Positions 35,294 through 43,820 of a stretch of DNA of 64,000 nt are shown piece by piece. The notes beneath the pieces were generated by a model, which was not told the origin of the DNA, made no database searches, and was given only the letters and a program-made list of their open reading frames with translations. Origin of the DNA: Flavobacterium microcysteis (GTDB lineage Bacteria > Bacteroidota > Bacteroidia > Flavobacteriales > Flavobacteriaceae); NCBI RefSeq assembly GCF_006385255.1, contig NZ_VFJE01000053.1, positions 310,001 to 374,000 on the forward strand. The letters run 5' to 3'. Made by a program: the position numbers and the translations under genes. The stretch's first letter is position 1; each line of letters starts with the position of its first letter.

Positions 35294-36514
35294 ATGACTT
35301 ATTCTGAAACTTTAGACTGGATGTTCAGCCAGTTGCCAATGTATCAAAAACAAGGCGCTTCGGCTTATAAAGAAGACCTGACCAATACTATTTTATTAGC
35401 AGATCATCTTCAGAATCCGGAAAAAAACATTAAAACAATCCATGTAGCGGGAACTAATGGAAAAGGATCTACATCCCATTTCCTGGCCTCTATTTTACAA
35501 GAAGCCGGATATAAGACCGGACTCTATACTTCTCCACATTTAAAAGACTTCCGGGAAAGAATAAAAATTGACAGCCAGGAAATCTCAGAAGATTTTGTGG
35601 TGCAGTTTATTACTTCAAATAAATCCTTTTTTGAGCAGAACCAGTTGAGTTTTTTTGAAATGACCGTTGGGTTAGCATTTGATTATTTCCGCCAGGAAAA
35701 GGTAGATATTGCCATTATTGAAGTGGGTATGGGAGGTCGATTGGACTCTACCAATATCATTTCACCTTTGGTTTCTGTCATTACCAATATCGGGATGGAT
35801 CATGTGCAGTTTTTAGGTAATACGATGGAAAAGATAGCTTTTGAAAAAGCAGGAATTATCAAACCGAAAACTCCTGTGGTTATTGGAGAATATACTTCAG
35901 AAACAAGACCTGTGTTTGAGAAGAAAGCAACAGAAATGAAATCTGAAATATATTTTGCTTCTGATTTGGTAAGTAGCACCTACCCTTCTACCCTTATAGG
36001 AGATTATCAGGAACAAAACAAGAAAACCGTACTGCAAGCCATTCGAGTATTGCAAGCACAAGACAACTTTATAATTTCAGAAGAAAACATAAAAGATGGA
36101 TTCTGGAACGTGATTAAAAACACCGGACTGCAAGGCCGTTGGCAGCAATTAAAAGAAGCTCCTATGGTAATTTGCGATACGGCCCATAACAAACACGGAC
36201 TGGAAATTGTCATGAAACAAGTCGCACGCCAAAAATTTGACGCACTGCATATCGTTTTGGGTTTCGTAAATGACAAAGATTTGGATGATGTGCTGCCTCT
36301 TTTTCCAAAAAATGCTAAATATTATTTTTGCAGGCCAAATATTCCACGTGGACTAGATGCAATGGCATTACAAGAAAAAGCAGCAACTTTTGGACTTAAC
36401 GGGAAAATATATCCCTCAGTTGCAGAAGCTTACAAAATTGCTTTAGAAAATGCATCTGAAACAGATTTTATCTACATAGGTGGAAGCACATTTGTAGTTG
36501 CAGAAATTTTATAA
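35294..36514 (+). CDS. folC: Bifunctional folylpolyglutamate synthase / dihydrofolate synthase
   Basis: A 406-residue Mur-ligase-fold ATPase. The P-loop VAGTNGKGSTSHF (residues ~51-63) and LYTSPHLKDFRERI plus IIEVGMGGRLDSTN are diagnostic for FolC. It adds glutamate to (dihydro)folate. It lies 23 bp behind the TonB-like gene and may share its transcript. Length is normal for a single polypeptide enzyme. Confidence 0.93.
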   Translation: MTYSETLDWMFSQLPMYQKQGASAYKEDLTNTILLADHLQNPEKNIKTIHVAGTNGKGSTSHFLASILQEAGYKTGLYTSPHLKDFRERIKIDSQEISEDFVVQFITSNKSFFEQNQLSFFEMTVGLAFDYFRQEKVDIAIIEVGMGGRLDSTNIISPLVSVITNIGMDHVQFLGNTMEKIAFEKAGIIKPKTPVVIGEYTSETRPVFEKKATEMKSEIYFASDLVSSTYPSTLIGDYQEQNKKTVLQAIRVLQAQDNFIISEENIKDGFWNVIKNTGLQGRWQQLKEAPMVICDTAHNKHGLEIVMKQVARQKFDALHIVLGFVNDKDLDDVLPLFPKNAKYYFCRPNIPRGLDAMALQEKAATFGLNGKIYPSVAEAYKIALENASETDFIYIGGSTFVVAEIL

Positions 36515-36530
36515 TTTTTACGAATATTGT

Positions 36531-36560
36531 TTGCAGATATAAAAAAACAGTCTATATTTG
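36531..36560 (+). promoter_or_regulatory. Promoter of tRNA-Val
   Basis: TTG (36531-36533), 19-bp spacer, TATATTTG (36553-36560); an exact match to the consensus. Predicted start near 36567. Confidence 0.8.
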
Positions 36561-36572
36561 CACTCGCAATCA

Positions 36573-36650
36573 GGGCGATTAGCTCAGTTGGTTCAGAGCA
36601 TCTGGTTTACACCCAGAGGGTCGGGGGTTCGAATCCCTCATCGCCCACCA
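36573..36650 (+). tRNA. tRNA-Val (anticodon TAC)
   Basis: The acceptor stem GGGCGAT (36573-36579) pairs with ATCGCCC (36640-36646), discriminator A and encoded CCA at 36648-36650. The anticodon stem TCTGG/CCAGA (36601-36605, 36613-36617) holds TTTACAC with anticodon TAC at 36608-36610. The T arm GGGGG-TTCGAAT-CCCTC has one G-U pair. Confidence 0.97.
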
Positions 36651-36661
36651 AGATTATTAAG

Positions 36662-36692
36662 CCCCGCAAGTTTTCGCTTGCGGGGTTTTTTC
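36662..36692 (+). terminator. Terminator of tRNA-Val
   Basis: CCCCGCAAG (36662-36670) pairs with CTTGCGGGG (36677-36685) around TTTTCG, followed by seven T and CTTT. Confidence 0.93.
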
Positions 36693-36744
36693 TTTGGCAT
36701 AACATAGGACAACACATACCAAATACTTTATTTATAGTCGCATG

Positions 36745-37248
36745 TTAGTTAGTTGCAAAGTAAAAATGATTCTCAGCTAAATTTGGTTCGGCGTAACCAA
36801 TCTTTCCTTGCTCTTCTAAATCCATTAATTTTTCTCTGATTGGTTTGTAATTTAAACTTTTTGGAACTTTAATTACAAAGTATCCTTCACGGAATTTTTC
36901 AGATTCACAACCTAATGAACTAAATATTTCACGTAAATCATTAGTTACAATTTCTTTGTCCCTTACGAATACTTGAATCGTTGAATTTCCAGAATGTTCA
37001 ATAGTTCTTCTATACGTTAACATTTCTTCGTCCTGGTCATATTCTGCAAACACAATATCTTCGCAAGATACGTAAGCTAAAAACGGAATGCTCATTAGTT
37101 TGTAAAGCCCTTTTTCAACGTCTACAGTTTCTGACCATAAAGTTTCAACTGTCCATTCATCCAAAACGTCACTGAAAAATCTGAATAGTATTTTTACATT
37201 TTTATCGTCCATTATAGCAGGATTTTTATGCAATATCACATAACTCAT
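36745..37248 (-). CDS. DUF4265 domain protein
   Basis: A 167-residue soluble protein. The segment KILFRFFSDVLDEWTVETLW, then ETVDVEKGLYKLMSIPFLAY, DIVFAEYDQDEEMLTYRRTI and EHSGNSTIQVFV are the conserved core of DUF4265, a family of unknown function found in scattered bacteria and suspected of immunity-type roles. A second ATG 12 codons in (37212) is an equally good start. The C-terminal part (KLMDLEEQGKIGYAEPNLAE) fits the family. No partner gene is adjacent. Confidence 0.8.
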   Translation of the reverse strand: MSYVILHKNPAIMDDKNVKILFRFFSDVLDEWTVETLWSETVDVEKGLYKLMSIPFLAYVSCEDIVFAEYDQDEEMLTYRRTIEHSGNSTIQVFVRDKEIVTNDLREIFSSLGCESEKFREGYFVIKVPKSLNYKPIREKLMDLEEQGKIGYAEPNLAENHFYFATN

Positions 37249-37441
37249 TTATATAAGCTTTTTGCAATTAACAAGGTTTTCATTTATTAGCTAAAATATT
37301 AAATTCCCCCTACAAACCATCAAAATTTTATTTTTAGGCTAGTAACTTAAAGTGTTTATAAAATTGGCTTTGTTGTTTTTATGATTACCGATACTTCTGA
37401 TTATTTTAGGAGTAAAGGCAATGCAATTTCATCATTATTGT

Positions 37442-37555
37442 TTAGTCTACAATACAAAACAAGCCTGTTTGGGGTTGGTCAAAATTTCCTGAATTACCGG
37501 CTGTCATTCCTACCGTAATATAGCAGAAATCATTTGTTTTAAATTCAAATCTAGT
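37442..37555 (-). pseudogene. Possible C-terminal remnant of an exported protein
   Basis: A 37-codon open stretch with protein-like composition (FCYITVGMTAGNSGNFDQPQ, then TGLFCIVD and a stop). It has no start codon and is preceded by an in-frame TAA. It lies in the 369-bp gap 37249-37617, which otherwise shows only an AT-rich sequence and the terminator of the next gene. The parent family is not recognised. Confidence 0.3.
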
Positions 37556-37565
37556 TTATATCATA

Positions 37566-37600
37566 AAAAAACCCCAAACTCTTTTCGGAATTTGGGATTT
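37566..37600 (-). terminator. Terminator of the RCC1-repeat T9SS gene
   Basis: On the minus strand a stem of CCCAAA with TTTGGG (37573-37578 and 37591-37596) is followed by seven T, about 20 bp after the stop. Confidence 0.65.
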
Positions 37601-37617
37601 TGTATCAAGCAATTGTT

Positions 37618-40572
37618 TTACCTTTTTATAATTTTAATAATCTTCACAAGATTACCACTAGTTACCTTAACAAAGTAATTTCCTGATGGTAAATTCGAAA
37701 ATTCCACTACTCCATCTTTCGCATTTATCGATTTAACATATACTTCCTGGCCCAATACATTATTTACACTTATAGTATTAATCGTATGGCTATATTTAAG
37801 ATACAGTACATCCGAAGTTGGGTTTGGATAAAAGCTAAGCTTTGTATCATTAAAAGAATTCGTACCCAATGCAACTGAAACCGTTACCGGATATGGAGCG
37901 CTGCTACAGCCTTGACTAGTTGTATAGACTGCGTAATAAGTAGCACCGTTCACCAAAGCTGTAGCGCCATTCAGCGGATTAGTATGCGATATTGCATCCG
38001 ATTCAGATGCATACCAGATAACCGTTGACGGACTGATAACAATATCAGAGATTGTTGCATCACTCGAAACATCGCCGGTTATAATCTGAGACGATTGACC
38101 AACTGGAGATATCGAATTGTTTATAGTTAAATTTAATATCGCCGTGTTGGCACATCCGGAAACGTTAGTCGTAACGTTGGTATATGTTCCACTCGTTGTG
38201 TAAGTCGTTCCGTTTGCAGCCCATGTATAACTGTCACAAGCCGTTTCGGTAACGCTTGATGTCGTACTGTTATTGATTGTAAGGTTCAGCGTTGCGGTGT
38301 TCGGGCATCCCGAAGCGTTAGTCGTAACATGGGTGTATGTTCCACTCGTTGTGTAAGTCGTTCCGTTTGCAGCCCACGTATAACTGTCACAAGCCGTTTC
38401 GGTAACGCTTGATGTCGTACTGTTATTGATTGTAAGGTTCAACGTTGCGGTGTTCGGGCATCCGGAAGCGTTAGTCGTAACATGGGTGTAGGTTCCGCTC
38501 GTTGTGTAAGTCGTTCCGTTTGCAGCCCATGTATAACTGTCACAAGCCGTTTCGGTAACGCTTGATGTCGTACTGTTGTTGATTGTAAGGTTCAACGTTG
38601 CGGTGTTCGGGCATCCCGAAGCGTTAGTTGTAACATGGGTGTATGTTCCGCTCGTTGTATATGTCGTTCCGTTTGCAGCCCAGGTATAGCTGTCACAAGC
38701 CGTTTCGGTAACACTTGATGTCGTACTGTTGTTGACTGTAAGGTTCAGCGTTGCGGTGTTGGTACATCCGGAAGCGTTAGTCGTAACATGGGTGTATGTT
38801 CCGCTCGTTGTGTAGGTCGTTCCGTTTGCAGCCCAGGTATAGCTGTCACAAGCCGTTTCGGTAACACTTGACGTGGTACTGTTGTTGATCATAAGGTTAA
38901 GCGTTGCGGTGTTCGTGCATCCGGAAGCGTTGGTTGTAACATGGGTATATGTTCCACTCGTTGTGTAGGTCGTTCCGTTTGCAGCCCATGTATAACTGTC
39001 ACAAGCCGTTTCAGTAACACTTGATGTGGTACTGTTGTTGATCGTAAGGTTAAGCGTTGCTGTGTTCGTGCATCCGGAAGCGTTAGTCGTAACATGGGTG
39101 TATGTCCCGCTCGTTGTGTAAGTCGTCCCGTTTTCAGCCCATGTATAACTGTTGCAAGCTGTTTCGGTAACGCTTGATGTCGTACTGTTGCTGATAGTTA
39201 GGTTCAGCGTTGCAGTGTTCGGACATCCAAAAGCATTAGTTGTAACATGGGTGTATGTTCCGCTCGTTGTGTAAGTCGTTCCGTTTTCAGCCCACGTATA
39301 GCTGTCACAAGCTATTTTGGTAATGCTTGACGACGAGCTTTGGTTGATTGTCAAATGCAATTCATTACTGGTAACCGAATCGATATAGATTCCGCTTGTA
39401 GTATAAGTTATTCCAGTAGCTGCCCATGTATAGCTGTCACAGGCCGTTTCAGTTACGATCGTACTTCCCGGACAGGCAATCAATGTCGGCACCAGCAGTC
39501 GCGCCGTAAGCCCGTCACCCAATTGCGAGTAATTGTTATAGCCCCAAGTCCAGAATGAACCATCATTTTTTATAGCTGCACCAAATAGTGAGCTTGTACC
39601 TACTGAAATGGTATGCCAGTCATTTTGAGTACCAATTTGAGTAGGAACCAAAACATTCGCAGTGCTTGCCCCTTGGCCCAGTTGGTTGAATGTACCCTCT
39701 CCCCATGACCACATCGTACCGTCAGTTTTCTTGCCAATACTGAAGAAAAAACCTGCCTTAGCACTTTCCCAGTTAGTGTCAGTTCCAACTTGCGTAGGTG
39801 TATAGTTTCCAGCAGCAGTAGTACCGATGCCTAATTGGCCACGCCCGTTCGTTCCCCATGCCCAAAGTGTCCCATCCGTTTTTACGGCTAAGGCATGGTT
39901 TACACCACGGCTTACACTCTTCCAGTTGGTGGCTGTTCCAAGCTGAACAGGTGAAGTTTTGTCGGCGTCCGTTCCATCACCAACCAGAAAGCCTTCGCCC
40001 CAACCCCAAAGCGTACCATCAGTTTTTACAGCGATTGTGATATTGTTTCCTGCAGAAACACTCTTCCAACCCGTTCCAATAAGTCTGGGAGTGGACCTGT
40101 TGCTACGGCTACCGTCACCTAACTGCCCATGATCATTGAGCCCCCAGGCATACATGGTTCCATCATTTGTAATTGCCACCGTATGATCATATCCTGCAGC
40201 TACGCTAGACCAGATATTACTTGAAGATACTTGAGTTGGGGTGGTTCTGTTAGTAGTATTACCAAGCCCTAACTGCCCGCTGGAATTAAAACCCCATGTC
40301 CAGAGCGTCCCATCTGCTTTTATGGCGACTGTATGGAATTGCCCGCCTTCTATACTTTGCCAGTTTGTGGCAGTACCAACCTGAGTTTTTGCCGGAGTAT
40401 TGACAGTATTGCCAATTCCCAATTGGCCGTAGTTATTTCTACCCCAAGCCCAAAGCGTTCCATCTGCTTTGATCACAAAAGTGCAGGATGATCCTGCGCC
40501 GGCCTTTTGAACACATTGCGCTGACAACTGTAGGCTTAGTGACATTAATAAAATTGTAATTATTCTTCTCAT
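37618..40572 (-). CDS. T9SS type A secreted protein with RCC1 repeats and a nine-unit tandem repeat
   Basis: A 984-residue secreted protein. Order: signal peptide (1-18, ...LQLSAQ), about seven RCC1/BNR-like repeats at ~20-370 (DGTLWAWGRNNYGQLGIGN pattern), nine ~51-residue Thr/Ser-rich units at ~375-835 (core ACDSYTWAANGTTYTTSGTY, then SGC.NTATLNLTINNST), an Ig-like stretch (~840-905, YYAVYTTSQGCSSAPYP) and a C-terminal T9SS type A domain (~912-984, FYPNPTSDVLYLKY ... GNYFVKVTSG). Each unit has two Cys. Units 4-8 are nearly identical, at DNA level a 153-bp tandem repeat, which suggests recent expansion. Likely a cell-surface or secreted adhesin-type protein; ligand unknown. It ends just after a terminator. 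Confidence 0.85.
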   Translation of the reverse strand: MRRIITILLMSLSLQLSAQCVQKAGAGSSCTFVIKADGTLWAWGRNNYGQLGIGNTVNTPAKTQVGTATNWQSIEGGQFHTVAIKADGTLWTWGFNSSGQLGLGNTTNRTTPTQVSSSNIWSSVAAGYDHTVAITNDGTMYAWGLNDHGQLGDGSRSNRSTPRLIGTGWKSVSAGNNITIAVKTDGTLWGWGEGFLVGDGTDADKTSPVQLGTATNWKSVSRGVNHALAVKTDGTLWAWGTNGRGQLGIGTTAAGNYTPTQVGTDTNWESAKAGFFFSIGKKTDGTMWSWGEGTFNQLGQGASTANVLVPTQIGTQNDWHTISVGTSSLFGAAIKNDGSFWTWGYNNYSQLGDGLTARLLVPTLIACPGSTIVTETACDSYTWAATGITYTTSGIYIDSVTSNELHLTINQSSSSSITKIACDSYTWAENGTTYTTSGTYTHVTTNAFGCPNTATLNLTISNSTTSSVTETACNSYTWAENGTTYTTSGTYTHVTTNASGCTNTATLNLTINNSTTSSVTETACDSYTWAANGTTYTTSGTYTHVTTNASGCTNTATLNLMINNSTTSSVTETACDSYTWAANGTTYTTSGTYTHVTTNASGCTNTATLNLTVNNSTTSSVTETACDSYTWAANGTTYTTSGTYTHVTTNASGCPNTATLNLTINNSTTSSVTETACDSYTWAANGTTYTTSGTYTHVTTNASGCPNTATLNLTINNSTTSSVTETACDSYTWAANGTTYTTSGTYTHVTTNASGCPNTATLNLTINNSTTSSVTETACDSYTWAANGTTYTTSGTYTNVTTNVSGCANTAILNLTINNSISPVGQSSQIITGDVSSDATISDIVISPSTVIWYASESDAISHTNPLNGATALVNGATYYAVYTTSQGCSSAPYPVTVSVALGTNSFNDTKLSFYPNPTSDVLYLKYSHTINTISVNNVLGQEVYVKSINAKDGVVEFSNLPSGNYFVKVTSGNLVKIIKIIKR
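38110..39470 (-). repeat. 153-bp tandem repeat array inside the RCC1-repeat gene
   Basis: The units recur every 153 bp (for example the same GTAACATGGGTGTATGTTCC phase at 38321, 38474 and onward) and encode ~51 residues each. Nine units are recognisable; five central ones differ by only a few bases. Confidence 0.88.
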
Positions 40573-41369
40573 ATTTGTTATTGCGGGTTAATTAATTTAT
40601 GATTGACATTACTATTTGAAAATCAACAATAGGTTGTTTGATTAGTATTTTGTGAATTAAAATTTTCGACGGCAAACATATAAAGCATTTTGTAGGTTGC
40701 AAAGAAACTGACAGAAAATTATATGTAAGGTTACTATTTGACATTTTTATTAAAAATCTTTTAAACAGCTGGTACAAAGTATTGGCGTAATGTCAATATT
40801 GGTTAGATTCTGAATCGAAATCATAAATTCAATGGTATGTTCAAGGAAGTATTCCAACATTTTAATGTGCTTTAGTAATATTCACCTACTTCGATTAATG
40901 ATTAGATTCGTTATTTTATTCTTTGAACATTAAAAATATTAATGACGAAATGCAAATCACGAAATCATACAAATACGCTACAATGATAGTTCAAAAGCAA
41001 GAAAAAATCTGAGCTAATGAACAAGTGCGATCTATTAGCGGATTACTGTAACCTATCACGGGATATTCGTTCTTTCGGGATATGTTTAAAAATAAGAAGT
41101 TCCAGATGTTGCTATTACAATAACCGAGTTATTTAGGGTGGTCTAGCAGCGATAATAAATGCGACAGTTTTCAAAAACTCAAGGCAATCGCCGAGAGTAC
41201 AAATATTGTCAAGCTCCCGCATTTAAAGATTTCGGGCTATCACAGACACAAAACATTTTTTTATTTTACACATTGTTCTGTTACATTTCACAAACAGCCT
41301 CGTCTTAATGCAAAAGAGTTTAAAAAAATCATACTAGTAAAATCAATCATCAAAAAACAGAAACAGCCC
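40573..41369. other. 797-bp intergenic region with no intact gene
   Basis: This gap holds AT-rich DNA with two protein-like stretches. On the plus strand a frame from ATG 40950 runs in phase to the next gene but is cut by TGA and two TAA (ending near 41124); its pieces read PITGYSFFRDMFKNKKFQML and KLKAIAESTNIVKLPHLKIS. On the minus strand a 36-codon frame (40750-40860) has MLEYFLEHTIEFMISIQNLT. These may be remnants of decayed genes. I see no RNA gene, repeat or clear promoter here. Confidence 0.45.
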
Positions 41370-42605
41370 ATGAAACTTTTAACTACCTTATTTTTGGCAG
41401 TATTTCTTGCATTCAGCTCATTTGCACAAACCAATTCACCAACATGGAACACATTCCTTTCGGACTTACAAAAAGCACAAGTCGAATATACCGCACATTA
41501 TTCCGAAAAGAAATACCAGCAGGCAGCCACAGTATTAAGTACCGTTGCTACCACATTGGATAATTTAAAATTAACCGAAAAAGAAAAGCAAGAATTTCAG
41601 CCTACCATCAAAGATGTATATGCAAACGTTTACTATAATTTAGCTTGTTTACAATCATTGCTAAATGAAAAAAAACAAGCAATTACTAGTTTTGAAAAAG
41701 CAATAACATGGGGTTATAAAGATTATCAGAATGCCCTAAATGATACCGATTTAACTAACATTCGAAAAGAGAAAAAATTTATAACAGCATTTGGTCAATT
41801 AAAGCAATACGACAAATTATTCCTGTTACAGCAATCTGGCAATTACGTATCAGAAAATAAGGGTTCTTCTTTACCTGCATTTAACTATCAGGCTGCAAAC
41901 GACCATAACTTAACAGAAGTGAAACGATATTTCAACCTGGACTCCATAGCCGGAAAAGGTGATGAAGTTTCAAGGATAATTAATATTATGTTGTTTGTTA
42001 CTAAAAGCATTAAGTATGACGGAACCAATTGGGCTTTGTGTGAATTTGATGCCATTGATTTTTACAACTACCATAAGGCAACTGGTAAAGGCATCAATTG
42101 CCGACACAAGGCTATGACATTAAATGAAATGTATTTGGCAATGGGTTTTAAGTCACGTTATGTAACCTGCATGCCAAAAGATGATACGGATACTGATTGC
42201 CATGTTATCAACAGTGTATATTCTGAGACGCTAAAAAAATGGCTTTGGATGGATCCTTCGCATGGTGCTTATGTTATGGACGAAAACAATACTCTATTGA
42301 GTATTGAAGAAGTTAGGGAACGATTAAGAAATAACCAGTCCTTGAAGTTAAATACTGAAACAAAAGTAACCAAAATCTGGTATTTGGATAATTATATGGC
42401 CAAGAACTTATATTGGATTCAATGCACCAACAAAAGCCAGTTCAATACAGAAAGCAGATACAGACAGGCAGATTCCGATTTACAATATATTTCGCTAATT
42501 CCAACTGGTTTTGATAAAGAGAGCAACAAGTATTTGAAAAATAATGCTATCACTCACGATCCTGCTTATTTTTGGCAATTGCCTGAAGCAAAAAAATTGC
42601 AATAG
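41370..42605 (+). CDS. Exported transglutaminase-like (papain-fold) protein
   Basis: A 411-residue protein with signal peptide (1-20, ...AFSSFAQ), a TPR-like helical region (~40-150) with SFEKAITWGYKDYQNAL, and a transglutaminase-like core: Cys244 (GINCRHKAM), His278 (TDCHVINSVY) and Asp295 (WLWMDPSHGA), which form a complete Cys-His-Asp triad. Such proteins act as peptidases or amidases in the envelope; the exact reaction is unknown. The frame is open in phase upstream to 41125 without a start codon, but the ATG at 41370 with its signal peptide is the clear start. Confidence 0.82.
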   Translation: MKLLTTLFLAVFLAFSSFAQTNSPTWNTFLSDLQKAQVEYTAHYSEKKYQQAATVLSTVATTLDNLKLTEKEKQEFQPTIKDVYANVYYNLACLQSLLNEKKQAITSFEKAITWGYKDYQNALNDTDLTNIRKEKKFITAFGQLKQYDKLFLLQQSGNYVSENKGSSLPAFNYQAANDHNLTEVKRYFNLDSIAGKGDEVSRIINIMLFVTKSIKYDGTNWALCEFDAIDFYNYHKATGKGINCRHKAMTLNEMYLAMGFKSRYVTCMPKDDTDTDCHVINSVYSETLKKWLWMDPSHGAYVMDENNTLLSIEEVRERLRNNQSLKLNTETKVTKIWYLDNYMAKNLYWIQCTNKSQFNTESRYRQADSDLQYISLIPTGFDKESNKYLKNNAITHDPAYFWQLPEAKKLQ

Positions 42606-42649
42606 AAAGTTTGTGATAAGATAGGCTTAGTTTCAAATCTCTTATCACT

Positions 42650-42686
42650 AAAAAAGGGAAGGATAAAAATCCTTCCCTTTTTTAGT
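42650..42686. terminator. Bidirectional terminator between convergent genes
   Basis: AAAAAGGGAAGGAT (42651-42664) pairs with ATCCTTCCCTTTTT (42669-42682), with A/T runs on both sides. Confidence 0.92.
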
Positions 42687-42721
42687 ATGTAAAACTTATT
42701 TTTATAATGGCTTTATTACGA

Positions 42722-43690
42722 TTATTGCCTTATCCATTTCTTTGCTTCTTCAATTACCTCGTCTTCTTTGGTGTTTGAATTGTCTTCAACGGTTATATCC
42801 GGAAAAATTTTCTCTCTATAGACTTTTCCTGTTCGGTCAGCCGCATGGCTTGTTGCCAAATACAAATGTGAACCGTTTGATAAAGGAAACGTACCATTTG
42901 ATGTGGTATATCCTGCTGATGGTTGCCCAAATGTTTTTACGTTAGGAAGTCCAAGGAATGAAATAGCCGTCATTTCTCCGCTACTTGCTGTCAACGAATC
43001 TATAAGTACGGCAATTTTTAGCTGCCTGTCTTTTATTTTATAATCGTTGATTTTTGATTTCTGAGAAAGCATTGATCCGTTTTCGCTTAACCATGGCATT
43101 TTATAGTTTGACGCAGGATAAACAAAGTAACCTACTTCACCATCTTCTATAAGTGCATTCAAACCTGCAAGCATGGGCCACATATTGCCTCCGGAATTAT
43201 GACGCAAGTCAACTATCCATCCGGTAATATCGTTTGTGCTATCTATATTTTTAATTTCTTCCCGTATCGTATTGGCAAATGCCAGGTCTTTTTCAGCATC
43301 AAATGTCACACAGCGTGGTACTTTTATCAATCCGATATGATTTCCCAAATACATTCCTTTAGGTTGCTCATGATTGGTAATTTGCTTTTTGGCTGTCATC
43401 GTCTTCTTTGAAACAAAAAAAGAATGATGATCTCCTGCCTGTCTTAGTTTTTCAGTAAAAAACTTAAACAATATACTCTGACTGACAGAATCATTTTCGC
43501 TTAATGCAACTGTCTCATATTCGTCATTAATTTTCTTCCAATCCAAAGAGTCTGTATACAAAGCATTTTCTTTTATAATCTGAAAAATTTCCTCTTTCAA
43601 TTTAAGGCTTTCTTTGCTTGGCTTTGCTGAATTTTGCCCATACATAGCAAACGAGCTAAAGAATAAGATGAGAAAAAAATGTCTAATCAT
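42722..43690 (-). CDS. S41 family (C-terminal-processing-like) peptidase
   Basis: A 322-residue exported protein (signal peptide ending near MYGQ). The tail-specific protease core is present: GWIVDLRHNSGGNMWPMLAG (substrate-binding strand and loop), and the nucleophile Ser in DSLTASSGEMTAISFLG, with FGQPSAGYTTSN after it. It has no clear PDZ domain, so it is a compact S41 relative. The usual catalytic Lys ~25 residues after Ser is not obvious to me. It probably processes envelope proteins. A -7 box (TATTTTTG, minus, 43726-43733) without strong -33 lies upstream. Confidence 0.83.
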   Translation of the reverse strand: MIRHFFLILFFSSFAMYGQNSAKPSKESLKLKEEIFQIIKENALYTDSLDWKKINDEYETVALSENDSVSQSILFKFFTEKLRQAGDHHSFFVSKKTMTAKKQITNHEQPKGMYLGNHIGLIKVPRCVTFDAEKDLAFANTIREEIKNIDSTNDITGWIVDLRHNSGGNMWPMLAGLNALIEDGEVGYFVYPASNYKMPWLSENGSMLSQKSKINDYKIKDRQLKIAVLIDSLTASSGEMTAISFLGLPNVKTFGQPSAGYTTSNGTFPLSNGSHLYLATSHAADRTGKVYREKIFPDITVEDNSNTKEDEVIEEAKKWIRQ

Positions 43691-43766
43691 AATTGTATCG
43701 ATAAAATCTCTGTTTGTTGTCTTAACAAAAATAACAATAAAGCACTATCCAGTGTTTTAATAAAAT

Positions 43767-43798
43767 AAAAAACCGCAGTTGGCAACTGCGGTTTTAAA
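43767..43798 (-). terminator. Terminator of the 379-residue exported protein gene
   Basis: AAACCGCAGTTG (43771-43782) pairs with CAACTGCGGTTT (43784-43795), flanked on the minus strand by T. It is close to the S41 gene start, so readthrough from the upstream gene would be blocked here. Confidence 0.88.
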
Positions 43799-43820
43799 CA
43801 AACTTTTACTATTACTATTA

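Noticed and set aside
38110..39470. CRISPR-like regular repetition
   Set aside because: The 153-bp units are continuous coding sequence with no unique spacers; they are tandem protein repeats.
40750..40860. 36-codon minus-strand frame as a real small gene
   Set aside because: Protein-like but short, without promoter or neighbours; kept only as part of the possible decayed region.
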